DNA of 14,502 nucleotides, taken from NCBI GenBank assembly GCA_035524895.1, contig DATLFI010000246.1, positions 1 to 14,502 on the forward strand. Direction: 5' to 3'. The notes under the pieces were generated by a model, which was not told the DNA's origin, searched no databases, and saw only the letters and a list, made by a program, of their open reading frames with translations. Both the position numbers and the translations under genes were made by a program. Shown here one piece after another: positions 1 through 12,500 of the stretch. This DNA comes from DATLFI01 sp035524895. Lineage in GTDB: Bacteria; Acidobacteriota; Thermoanaerobaculia; Multivoradales; Multivoraceae. How positions within the stretch are numbered: the first letter of the stretch is position 1; each line of letters starts with the position of its first letter.

Positions 1-1
1 G

Positions 2-2940
<2,939 letters not shown>

Positions 2941-2944
<4 letters not shown>

Positions 2945-4644
2945 GCCTGTTCGAAGACACCAACCCGCGCGCGCTGAAGGACCTCCTGTCCGAGATCCAC
3001 AACCGGACGACCGCCCTACCGGACTTCCAACGGGACTTCGTCTGGGAGCCGGGAGCGACGCAGGAGCTGATCGTCTCGATCGCCAACAACTACCCGGCGG
3101 GGAGCATCCTGCGCGTCCGCGACGCAAAGCGGGTCTTCGCCGCCCGCGAGTTCGAAGGGGCTCCGCGGCTCGATGGTGCGCTACACACCTTCCTCGTCCT
3201 CGACGGCCAGCAGCGGCTCACCTCGCTCTATCAAGCATTCTACGGTGTCGGCGAGCACCGCTACTTTCTCAACCTTCGCAAGCTAACCGATGGCGTCGAT
3301 TTCGAGGAGTCGATCTTCCACGTGCGCGCCACCACTAAGTGGGCCAAGGCTCGGGAGGAGTTCGCAGTCCAGGCGAAGGAGCTGCTGCTTCCGCTCTCGG
3401 TGCTGAAGGGCGGCGCTGGAGGCTTCGGGAAGTGGGGCCGTTCGGTTGCGCGTCACCTTTCGGATACGGAACGCATCGCGCTCGAGGATGCGCTCGATGC
3501 CGTCGAGGAGCGGTGGATTCGTACCATCGACGACTACCACTTCCCGGTAGTGACCCTCTCGGACGAGACCGAAGCCGATGCGCTCTGCACGATTTTCGAG
3601 ACCTTGAACCGAACCGGCGTGAAGCTGAGCGTTTTCGAGCTTCTGACCGCGCGCTTCTGGCCCAAGGACATCAACCTCCGAGCCCTCTGGGACAAGGCTT
3701 TGGCCGATCAGCCGGTCATCGCCGACTTCGACGTCGATCCCTATTACGTCCTGCAAGGCATCTCGCTCGCAAGCCGGAAGGCGCCCTCGTGCAAGCGCAG
3801 TGACGTGCTGAACATGGCTCCGTCCGATATCACCGACTGGTGGGACAAGGTCGTGCTCGGGCTCGCCGCCGGGCTCGAGATCCTGCGCGACGACTGCAAG
3901 GTGATGCTGCCCAAGTGGCTGCCGTACCAGACCATGCTTCCGCCGCTCGCCGCGGTCCTGGCTCGGGCGGGCAGTCCGAAGAACGCCGAGGCCGGAGCAC
4001 ACCGCGAGAAGCTCAAGCAGTGGTTCTGGTGTGCAGTCTTCGGCCAGGTCTACGAGAGTGCGCCGAACAGCAAGTCTGCGAAGGACGTCGTCGAGATCCT
4101 CGCATGGTTCACGGGCGGCGAGACGCCCGAGTCGGTCGCGGCATTTCGGTTCGACCCGCGGGCACTGCGCGACGTGACTCCACGCCAGCGTTCGATCTAC
4201 CGCGGCGTGATCAACCTGATCCTAGGAGCCGGTGCCCGCGACTTCCATACCCAGGCCATGATCACCGGCAAGCTGATGACCGAACAGGGGATCGACGATC
4301 ATCACGTCTTCCCGGCCAAGTACCTGGAGCGCTGCGGGATTGCGCCGACACGGATACGCGACTGTGTGCTCAACCGCACCCTTATCGACCGCACCACCAA
4401 CCAGATGATCAGCGACCGGGCGCCCTCGGATTACCTCGCCGAGATCCGCAGCACGCCCGGCTTTCCATTCGAGAACGTCTTGGCCTCCCACAGCCTGCCC
4501 GCGGGAGCTGAGTCGCCCCTGCTGAACGATGACTATGAAGAATTCTTGTCATGGCGCCAAGATCGGCTCTGGCAGGAAATCCGTCGCGTCACGGGCGCGA
4601 CCGTGGCTGCAGATCTCGAAGCTGATGCCAAGGACCTGGAATGA
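2941..4644 (+). CDS. DUF262 domain protein with C-terminal HNH (DUF1524/GmrSD-like) nuclease motif
   Basis: The protein has 567 residues from ATG 2941. The N-terminal half is DUF262 (ParB/Srx-like fold): the LPDFQRDFVW segment at about 27-36 and the hallmark DGQQRLTS at 88-95. Near the C-terminus, D452-D-H454-H455-V-F-P followed by N478 and N487 matches the His-Me/HNH core of DUF1524-type nucleases. DUF262 plus a C-terminal HNH is the architecture of GmrSD and BrxU (type IV restriction of modified DNA) and of SspE (phosphorothioate-sensing nickase), where the DUF262 part uses NTP hydrolysis to control cutting. It overlaps the helicase stop and the methylase start by four bases each. Inference: modification-dependent DNA-cutting arm of the system. 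Which modification it senses cannot be read from the sequence. An SspE role is unlikely because no dnd/ssp genes are visible. Confidence 0.88.
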
Positions 4645-7600
4645 AGCCCCGCAAGAAGCTCATAGAAGTAGCTCTCCCGCTCGACGAGATCAACAAGGCC
4701 TCGGCGCGGGAGAAGTCGATCCGGCATGGGCATCCTTCGACGCTCCACTTGTGGTGGGCGCGGCGACCGCTGGCGGCGGCGAGGGCGGTGATCTTCTCGC
4801 AGATGGTGGACGACCCTTCGGGGTACGTCGACGTGCTGCTCGGCGACCCGAAGATCCGCCGGAGGGCGGAGAGCGTGCTCAAGGCTCGGCGGAAGGTGTG
4901 GGAGGAGGCGAAGGCGACGGAGGAGAGGGCGGTGGGTGGCGGAGTCGAGGCGCAGGTGCCGGCGCCGGGACCGGAGCCGGTGCTCGAGGAGATCGCGGCC
5001 GAGATCGAACGGGAGCGGCTGTTCGACATCATTCGCGCGCTGGTGAAGTGGGAGAACACCACCAACGAAACCGTGCTGCAGGCGGCACGGGACGAGATCT
5101 GGCAGAGCTGGCGGCGGACCTGTGCCGAGAACGCGGGCCATCCGCGGGCGAAGGAGCTGTTCGACCGCCACAAGCTCCCCGCCTTCCACGACCCGTTCGC
5201 CGGCGGCGGAGCGCTGCCCCTGGAGGCGCAGCGGTTGGGGCTGGAGGCGTATGCGACCGATCTCAACCCGGTGGCGGTGCTGATCAATAAGGCGATGATC
5301 GAGATCCCGCCGAAGTTCGCGGGGAGGCCGCCGGTGAACCCGGAGTCACGGGCCGACAAGAGCCTCTTCGCGCGTGAATGGAAGGGCGCGCAGGGCCTCG
5401 CCGAGGACGTGCGGTCCTACGGCCGGTGGATGCGCGACGAGGCCGAGAAACGCATCGGGCACCTCTACCCGAAGATCAAGGTCACCGCCGAGATGGTGGA
5501 GGAGCGGCCGGACCTGAAGCCCTACTCGGGCCGAAACCTCACCGTGATCGCCTGGCTCTGGGCGCGCACGGTGAAGAGCCCGAACCCGGCGTTCGCGCAG
5601 GTGGAAGTGCCCCTTGCTGCGACGTTCATTCTCTCGACCAAGCCTGGCAAAGAGGCGTATGTCGAGCCGTTGATCGAAGACGGCGGGTATCGGTTTATCG
5701 CGAAGGTGGGCAAATCGAAGGATGCTGAGGGGGCGAAGGAGGGTACCAAGCTCTCTCGCGGGGCGAACTTCCGGTGCCTAATGTCAGGGACGCCGATCGC
5801 GGGCGAATACATCAAGGCCGAAGGCAGGGCTGGCCGATTGGGCGCGCGGATGATGGCGATCGTTGCTGAGGGTGATCGAGGGCGCGTCTATCTTGCCCCC
5901 ACCCCGGAGCACGAGGCGGCGGCGTTCGAGGCGAAGCCCGGTTGGAAGCCGGATGTCGAGTTCTTCCAGCAGGCGCTCGGCTTCCGCGTCGGCAACTACG
6001 GCATGACGAAATGGAGCGACCTCTTCACCTCTCGCCAGATCACGGCGTTGACGACCTTCGCCGATGTGGCAAGAGAAGCGCGCAACCGCGTGGAGCGAGA
6101 TGCGCTGACCGCCGGCGTGGCAGCCGAGCCAAACACCCTCAACGCCGGCGGCTCCGGCGCGACCGCCTATGCTGACGCAGTCGCCGTGTGTTTGGCATTT
6201 GCCCTCGATAAGAGCGCTGTATATTGGAACAGCCTTTGTCCTTGGCTGAACCAACCCAAGAACGAGATCGTCGGAAACTCCTTCTCGCGCCAAACAGTGC
6301 AAATGGTCTGGGATTACGCTGAAGCCAACCCATTCTGCGACTCTGGGGGAAACATCAGCAAGCAACTCGACTACATCGTCAAGTTTCTCGTGGAACAGTG
6401 TTCGGTGATCGCAGGGCACGCCGAGCAAGCGGATGCTGCCACTCAACATTTGAGTCGCGGATGCGTTATTTCAACTGATCCTCCGTACTACGACAACATT
6501 GGCTATGCTGATCTCTCCGACTTCTTCTACGTGTGGCTTCGACGCGCGCTCAAGCCGGTGTTTCCGAATCTCTTTGGGACACTTGCTGTGCCGAAGGCCG
6601 AGGAGCTGGTAGCGACACCACACCGTCACGGCGGTAGAGAGCAGGCAGAGTCCTTCTTCCTAGCTGGCATGTCGCAGGCGATGCAGCGGCTCGCAGAGCA
6701 GGGTCACCCTTCGTTTCCAGTTACGGTCTACTACGCTTTTAAGCAGGCTGAGGGCGAGGGGGATGCAGGCCCTGCTAGCACGGGTTGGGAGACCTTCTTG
6801 GATGCTGTCATCCGTGCTGGCTTCTCAACCACCGGCACCTGGCCGATGAGGACTGAACGGCCGGGGAGAATGAGGGATTTCGAATCCAACGCCCTCGCTT
6901 CCAGCATCGTCCTCGTCTGCCGTCCGCGCGCCGCCACCGCCCCCACTGCCACGCGCCGCGAGTTCGCCACCGCACTCAAGGCCGACCTGCCGCAGGCGCT
7001 CGCTCACCTCCAGCGTGCCAACATCGCGCCGGTGGACCTGGCGCAGGCGGCGATCGGCCCGGGTATGGCGATCTACACCCGCTACTCCAAGGTTCTCGAC
7101 GCCGAAGGCAAGGAGCTCACTGTACGAAAAGCTCTCGCGCTGATCAATGAGACCCTCGACGAGGCGCTGGCCGAGCAGGAGGGCGACTTCGACGCCGACA
7201 CCCGCTGGGCGCTCACCTGGTTCGAGCAGCAGGGTTTCGCCGAAGGCGAGTACGGCATAGCCGAGCAGCTCTCCAAATCCAAGAACACAAGTGTTCAAGG
7301 CATGAAGGACGCGGGCATCCTGGACAAGAAATCCCCCGGCGGCAAGGTCCGCCTCCTCCGGCCCGGCGAGCTGCCCGCCGACTGGGATCCCGCCACCGAT
7401 CCGCGCCTGACCGCCTGGGAGATCGTCCACCACCTGGTCCGCGCGCTCGAAGCAGGCGGGGAGAGCGCCGCGGCCGACCTGGTCGCCAAGCTCGGCGCCA
7501 AGGCCGAGCTCGCCCGCGAGCTCGCCTACCGCCTCTACATCCTCTGCGAGCGCAAGAAGCGCGCCCCCGAGGCCCTCGCCTACAACGGGCTCGTTCAGAG

Positions 7601-7670
7601 CTGGCCCGAGATTGCCCGCTTGGCGCAGCATCAACCGAAAGCGAGCCCTGAGCAGGAGGAGCTGTTCTGA
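4641..7670 (+). CDS. DUF1156 DNA methyltransferase (COG1743-like, probably adenine-specific)
   Basis: The protein has 1009 residues and looks full length. The N-terminal about 60 residues are the DUF1156 domain (start MKPRKKLIEVALPLDEINKA; LHLWWARRPLAAARA at about 35-49). SAM-binding motif I is D184-PFAGGG with the acidic TDLNP strand about 25 residues on. Catalytic motif IV is D613-P-P-Y-Y, typical of amino-methylases and most often N6-adenine; the 430 residues between motifs I and IV probably hold target recognition. Residues 313-319 and 379-383 sit where, from memory, many relatives carry a zinc ribbon, but only one cysteine remains here. The start is set by AAGGA at 4630-4634 and the ATGA overlap with the previous gene. 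DUF1156 methylases are repeatedly found beside DUF499 ATPases in predicted anti-phage loci, as here. Inference: marks host DNA so that the neighbouring nucleases and ATPases spare it. Confidence 0.93.
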   Translation: MKPRKKLIEVALPLDEINKASAREKSIRHGHPSTLHLWWARRPLAAARAVIFSQMVDDPSGYVDVLLGDPKIRRRAESVLKARRKVWEEAKATEERAVGGGVEAQVPAPGPEPVLEEIAAEIERERLFDIIRALVKWENTTNETVLQAARDEIWQSWRRTCAENAGHPRAKELFDRHKLPAFHDPFAGGGALPLEAQRLGLEAYATDLNPVAVLINKAMIEIPPKFAGRPPVNPESRADKSLFAREWKGAQGLAEDVRSYGRWMRDEAEKRIGHLYPKIKVTAEMVEERPDLKPYSGRNLTVIAWLWARTVKSPNPAFAQVEVPLAATFILSTKPGKEAYVEPLIEDGGYRFIAKVGKSKDAEGAKEGTKLSRGANFRCLMSGTPIAGEYIKAEGRAGRLGARMMAIVAEGDRGRVYLAPTPEHEAAAFEAKPGWKPDVEFFQQALGFRVGNYGMTKWSDLFTSRQITALTTFADVAREARNRVERDALTAGVAAEPNTLNAGGSGATAYADAVAVCLAFALDKSAVYWNSLCPWLNQPKNEIVGNSFSRQTVQMVWDYAEANPFCDSGGNISKQLDYIVKFLVEQCSVIAGHAEQADAATQHLSRGCVISTDPPYYDNIGYADLSDFFYVWLRRALKPVFPNLFGTLAVPKAEELVATPHRHGGREQAESFFLAGMSQAMQRLAEQGHPSFPVTVYYAFKQAEGEGDAGPASTGWETFLDAVIRAGFSTTGTWPMRTERPGRMRDFESNALASSIVLVCRPRAATAPTATRREFATALKADLPQALAHLQRANIAPVDLAQAAIGPGMAIYTRYSKVLDAEGKELTVRKALALINETLDEALAEQEGDFDADTRWALTWFEQQGFAEGEYGIAEQLSKSKNTSVQGMKDAGILDKKSPGGKVRLLRPGELPADWDPATDPRLTAWEIVHHLVRALEAGGESAAADLVAKLGAKAELARELAYRLYILCERKKRAPEALAYNGLVQSWPEIARLAQHQPKASPEQEELF
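7654..7661 (+). promoter_or_regulatory. Ribosome binding site of the ATPase gene, inside the methylase 3' end
   Basis: AGGAGGAG ends 8 bases before ATG 7670. It lies within the last codons of the methylase gene, whose stop shares one base with this start (TGATG), so translation of the ATPase is probably coupled to that of the methylase. Confidence 0.75.
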
Positions 7671-9043
7671 TGCTAACTCAACTGGCTCTCCAGAACTTCA
7701 AATCCTGGGAGGATACCGGGAAAGTTCGCATTGCGCCACTGACGGCGCTCTTCGGAACCAACAGCTCCGGCAAAACCAGCATTATCCAGTCCCTTCTTCT
7801 CTTGAAACAGACAACCGATTCGCCTGACCGAACGCAGACATTGAACTTGGGGGACGACCGTAGTCTCGTCGACCTCGGTACCTTCCAAGATCTTCTTTTC
7901 GGACATGATCCAGATCGGAAGCTAGCGCTGAGCTTTTCCTGGAAGCTACTCCAGCAACTCCAAGTCGTCGACCCATCGAAGAAAAAAGCGGCGCTCTTCA
8001 CTGGCGATGAACTCATGTTCAGTACCACAATTCAACTGAGTTCAACAGGGCCCCGGGCGTTGGGTCATCCAATTGTTAAAGACATGCGTTATGGCTTCTC
8101 AGGTCGCGAGTTTGGGATGACCCAGGTATCGCAAAAGCCGGAGTATGACCTCCTAGGCCCGGAGGGGTTTAAGTTCGTTCGCAGCCAAGGTCGGCCATGG
8201 AAGCTGCCGCCGCCCGCCAAGTGTTACGGTTTCCCGGATCAGGTGCGCGGGTACTATCAAAATGCTGCCTTCCTTTCAGATTTTGAGCTCCAGTTAGAAG
8301 AACTCTTTGCCCGCCTGTTTTACCTAGGACCACTTCGTGATTATCCAAAACGGCAATACTCTTGGGCAGGTTCTCAGCCAGCCGACATGGGCCGTCGAGG
8401 CGAGCGAGTAGTCGATGCGCTACTTGCCGCCCGCGAGTCTGGTGTGACGATCTCCCGCGGTAGGGGCCGAAGGCGACAGACCCTGGAAGAGAGAGTCGCT
8501 GAGTGGTTTGCAGAGCTCGGTTTGATCAGCTCATTCGAAGTGCGCCCGATCACCGAGGGCGGAAAACTCTTTCAGGTGTGGGTGCAACGCAACCCCTCGG
8601 CTCCTGAGGTTCTGATTACAGATGTGGGATTCGGAGTGTCACAGATTCTTCCCGTGATCACTCTTTGTTACTACGCCCCGGTGGGATCGACGCTCATCCT
8701 CGAGCAACCAGAAATTCATTTGCATCCCAAGGTTCAGGCAGGACTCGCTGATGTACTTATCGATACTGTCAAGACCCGTGAAGTTCAGATTATCGTCGAG
8801 AGCCACAGCGAGCATCTGCTGCGCCGCCTCCAGCGCCGAGTCGCTGAAGGTGGACTCGAACCCACCCAGGTAGCACTGTACTTCTGTAATATGGAAAAGG
8901 GTGCCTCTCGCCTCACCGAGCTAGAGCTTGACCTGCTCGGGCGGATCAGTAACTGGCCCGAGGATTTTTTTGGCGACCAATTTGGCGAAATCGCCGCAAT
9001 GAGTGAGGCTATAAGTAAACGAAAGAGGGATCTGGTGAAGTGA
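7670..9043 (+). CDS. ABC/SMC-type AAA ATPase with DUF3696-like C-terminus
   Basis: The protein has 457 residues. Walker A is G29-TNSSGKTS37 (K35, T36) directly after a RecF/SMC-like N-terminal strand (LALQNFKSW). A signature-like G320-FGVSQ is followed by a Walker B of the form LILEQPEIHLHP (E345-E348) and a switch histidine in ESHSEH (H379). This order fits single-chain AAA_15/AAA_21 ATPases related to OLD and RecF. The C-terminal WPEDFFGDQF segment is the short DUF3696 hallmark. There is no TOPRIM domain, so it is not a full OLD/GajA nuclease. The gene overlaps the downstream PIN gene by GTGA. In PARIS (AriA/AriB) and Septu (PtuA/PtuB), ATPases of this broad class hold a partner nuclease until a phage signal arrives; I infer a similar arrangement here. 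Base composition is clearly lower in GC than the flanks, suggesting separate acquisition. Confidence 0.88.
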   Translation: MLTQLALQNFKSWEDTGKVRIAPLTALFGTNSSGKTSIIQSLLLLKQTTDSPDRTQTLNLGDDRSLVDLGTFQDLLFGHDPDRKLALSFSWKLLQQLQVVDPSKKKAALFTGDELMFSTTIQLSSTGPRALGHPIVKDMRYGFSGREFGMTQVSQKPEYDLLGPEGFKFVRSQGRPWKLPPPAKCYGFPDQVRGYYQNAAFLSDFELQLEELFARLFYLGPLRDYPKRQYSWAGSQPADMGRRGERVVDALLAARESGVTISRGRGRRRQTLEERVAEWFAELGLISSFEVRPITEGGKLFQVWVQRNPSAPEVLITDVGFGVSQILPVITLCYYAPVGSTLILEQPEIHLHPKVQAGLADVLIDTVKTREVQIIVESHSEHLLRRLQRRVAEGGLEPTQVALYFCNMEKGASRLTELELDLLGRISNWPEDFFGDQFGEIAAMSEAISKRKRDLVK

Positions 9044-9540
9044 GAAACCCGGTCGTGGTTGACACGAACGTCGCTGTCGTGGCGAACGGCTTAGCAGCGG
9101 GAGTAAATGCTGACTGTGTGCTTGCGTGCATTAGACATCTTTCTCTAATTCGGCGCGAGCACTGCCTTCTAGTTGATGGGAGCGGCCTGATCGTGGAAGA
9201 GTACCGGCGTAATCTGTCCCCATCAGGCCAGCCAGGGCCCGGCGACGCTTTTTTTAAATGGCTATGGGACAATCAGGTAACAGAGGATGTCTGTAAGCAA
9301 GTGCTTATCACGCCTACCCACGGTGATGATCGAGGCTTCGAGGAGTTCCCTGAGGATATGGAGCTGAGTAGGTTCGACCGTGACGACCGAAAATTTGTGG
9401 CGGTTGCCCTTGCGAGCGAGGCGCAGCCGCCAATCGTCAACGCCTCCGATACGGACTGGTGGCACTTTCGCGAGGCGCTTACACGTAACGGATTGCGACT
9501 GAAGTTCCTGTGTCCAGAGTTAATGACGGGAGAGGGGTGA
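9040..9540 (+). CDS. PIN-domain nuclease, partner of the upstream ATPase
   Basis: The protein has 166 residues and starts at GTG 9040, which overlaps the ATPase stop; GAGGGA at 9025-9030 is the likely ribosome site. The acidic residues of a PIN fold appear in order: D8 in VVDTNV, E53/E54 in IVEEYRR, D113 and D116 in RFDRDDRKFVAVAL, and D137/D139 in NASDTDWW. PIN domains are metal-dependent, usually RNA-cutting nucleases, common as toxins. There is no adjacent small antitoxin; the ATPase is the only close partner, so it may be the inhibitor or activator. Base composition is low in GC like the ATPase gene (27 of 60 bases in 9241-9300). Inference: effector that cuts RNA (or DNA) when the ATPase senses infection. 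No particular subfamily is recognised. Confidence 0.82.
   Translation: MRNPVVVDTNVAVVANGLAAGVNADCVLACIRHLSLIRREHCLLVDGSGLIVEEYRRNLSPSGQPGPGDAFFKWLWDNQVTEDVCKQVLITPTHGDDRGFEEFPEDMELSRFDRDDRKFVAVALASEAQPPIVNASDTDWWHFREALTRNGLRLKFLCPELMTGEG
9529..9537 (+). promoter_or_regulatory. Ribosome binding site of the DUF499 gene
   Basis: The purine-rich GGAGAGGGG ends 4 bases before ATG 9542 and overlaps the last codons of the PIN gene, leaving a single base between stop and start. It supports 9542 as the start of the DUF499 protein. Confidence 0.65.
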
Positions 9541-9541
9541 T

Positions 9542-12500
9542 ATGGCCACTACCAACCACGACCGCGTCGGTAAGGCCCTCGAGGCCCTTAAGGCGGGGTT
9601 GGTGCCGTTCGTCAAGCGGGAACTGACAAACCTTTACAGGGACGAGGCGCTCGCCGAGGCTCAAAAGCTGCTCGGCCCGACGACCGGTCTCAGGGCGGAT
9701 CGGCCGTTCGAGGAGTGGGACGCGGCGGTCCTGCTGAAGGTCATGTGGAGTGGATGGAATGCGGTCTTCCGGAAGACCCTCGGGCAGGCGGAGCGGACGC
9801 TCGTGAGTGAGCTGCGGTCGGCGCGCGACCGGTGGGCGCACCAGGAGCCGTTCTCGACCGACGACGCCTACCGCGCGCTCGACTCCGCAGTGCGCCTCCT
9901 GACCGCGGTCTCGGCGCCGGAAGCGGCCGAGGTAGAGAAGATGAAGATGGAGCTCCTCCGAGTCCGCTTCGACGAGCAGATGCGGACCGAGAAGCGGCGC
10001 TCGGCGGGGACGGCGATCGAGACTCCGGCCGATACCCAGCTCAAACCCTGGCGCGAGGTCGTGAGCCCGCACCGGGACGTGGCGAGCGGCCGGTATCAAC
10101 AGGCCGAGTTCGCGGCCGACCTCTGGCAGGTGCACCTGGGAGAGGGATCGGACGAGTACCGCCGGCCGTTCGAATTCTTCCGGCGGACCTACCTAACGGA
10201 CAGCCTGACGGGGCTCCTCACGAACGCCATCCGCCGGTTGGCCGGTACGGGCGGCGATCCGGTCGTCCAGCTCCAGACCAACTTCGGGGGCGGCAAGACC
10301 CACTCGATGCTGGCGCTCTACCACCTCTTCTCCGGGGAGGATCCCGCCAAGCTCGCGGGCCTGGACGGCATTCTCAAGGAGTCGGGAACGAAGGAGAAGC
10401 TCCCGGAGGTTCGGCGCGTCGTCCTGGTCGGCAACAAGATCTCACCCGGCAACCCGGTGAGCAAGCCGGGCGGCACCGTGGTGCGGACGCTCTGGGGAGA
10501 GCTTGCCTGGCAACTCGGCCAGGCCGCCGGCGGCCAGAAGGAGGCTGAGAAGGCCTACAGGCGGATCGCAGCCGACGACGCGCGGGCGACCAGCCCCGGC
10601 GACGCGCTGCGGGAGCTGCTGAACGAGTACGGGCCGTGCCTCCTCCTCATCGACGAGTGGGTGGCCTACGCCCGCCAGCTCCACGAGGGTGGCGACCTGC
10701 CTGGGGGGAGCTTCGAGACCCACTTCACCTTCGCCCAGGCCCTCACCGAGGCGGCCAAGGCCGCTAGAGCGTGTCTCCTGGTGGTGAGCCTCCCCTCGTC
10801 TGAGGCGAGCGGCTCGCCGCACTCGGGGGTCGAGGACGTCGAGGTTGGGGGCGAGCGCGGCCGGGCCGCCCTCCAACGGCTGCGCAACGCCATCGGACGG
10901 GTCGAGTCCTCCTGGCGGCCGGCCAGCGCCGAAGAGGGCTTCGAGATCGTGCGCCGGCGGCTGTTCGAGCCCTTGATCGACCGCCCGCAGTTCGTGGCCC
11001 GCGACAGCACGGCGCGTGCCTTCTTCGATCTTTACCGTACGCACAGCGACCAGTTCCCTCCGGAGTGCGGGCAAGCCGATTACGAGCAGCGGCTCAAGGC
11101 GGCCTACCCCATCCACCCGGAGGTCTTCGACCGCCTGTACTCGGACTGGTCGACACTCATCAACTTCCAGCGGACCCGCGGCGTGCTGCGCTTGATGGCA
11201 GCCGTCATCCATAGCCTTTGGGAGAAGGGGGACCGGAATCCGCTGATCCTGCCGGCGAGCGTCCCGATCGACGACCGGCCGGTGCAGTTCGAGCTCACCC
11301 GCTACCTTTCGGAGAACTGGGTGCCGGTGATCGAGAAGGATGTCGACGGCCCGAACGCCTTGCCGCTCCAGATCGACCGCCAGGTCGCAAGCCTCGGCAA
11401 GTACGCCGCCTGCCGGCGGGTCGCACGGACCATCTACCTCGGGTCCGCGCCCACGGTAGGGGCGGCTCATCAGGGGATCGAGGATCGCCGCATCCAGCTC
11501 GGGTGCGTGATGCCGGGCGAGCCCGCCACCGTCTTCGGCGACGCGCTTCGCCGCCTGGCGGCCGCCGCGACCTACCTGTACCAGGACGGGGTTCGGTACT
11601 GGTACTCCACCCAGCCCACCGTCACCAAGCTGGCGGAGGATCGGGCGGAGCAGCTCCGGCGCGACCCGGACAAGGTGGCTGAAGAGCTCGCGGAACGTCT
11701 GCGGCGCGACCTGCACCGCCGTGGGAGCTTCAGCAGGATCCACAGGTTGCCCGTCGGGCCGCACGAGGTTCCGGACGACCTCGATACGCGGCTAGTGGTA
11801 CTGAGCGCGGACCACCCCTACTCCCGAGGCGCGGAAGGAAGTGCCGCCCTGATCGAGGGGAAGAGGATCCTGGAGCTCCGCAGCACGGCTCCGCGGCGGT
11901 TCCGGAACGCGCTCGTCTTTCTCGCTGCCGACCAGGCTCGGCTCGAGCAAGATCTCTACGTTGCATTGCGGCGCTATCTCGCCTGGAAGTCCATCGTGGA
12001 GGAACGCGAGGGGCTCAATCTTTCGCCGCACCAGCTCAAGCAGGCGGAGAAGCAGAGGGACGCGGCCGAGCGAACGGTGGAGGCTCAGCTCCCTGAGGCG
12101 TACCACTGGCTGCTCGTGCCCCATCAGAAGGACTCGAAGACTCCCATGGAGTGGCGCCCCATCCGCCTCGCGGGCCAGGAGCCGCTCGCGGAACGCGCGA
12201 GTCAGAAGCTCCAGAAAGAGGACCAGCTCCGCACAGTCATGGGTGGCACCGTTCTCCGTCACGAGATTGACGCCGTCCCGTTGTGGCGCGGGGACGAGAG
12301 GCAGCACGTTTCGATTCAGCAGATCCTCGAGGACTATGCCAGCTACCCCTTCCTACCAAGGTTAGCCGACGGCGCGGTCCTCTACCGCGCCATCGAGGAC
12401 GGCCTGGGCCTGCTGACCTGGGAGACGGAGACCTTCGCTTACGCCGAGAGCTGGGACGAGGAAGCCGGCCGATTACTAGGTCTGCGAGCCGGCGAGCGCC

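Noticed and set aside
10442..11764. Long minus-strand open frame (440 codons) opposite DUF499
   Set aside because: Antisense shadow of a well-supported gene; low-complexity composition with no recognisable motif or ribosome site.
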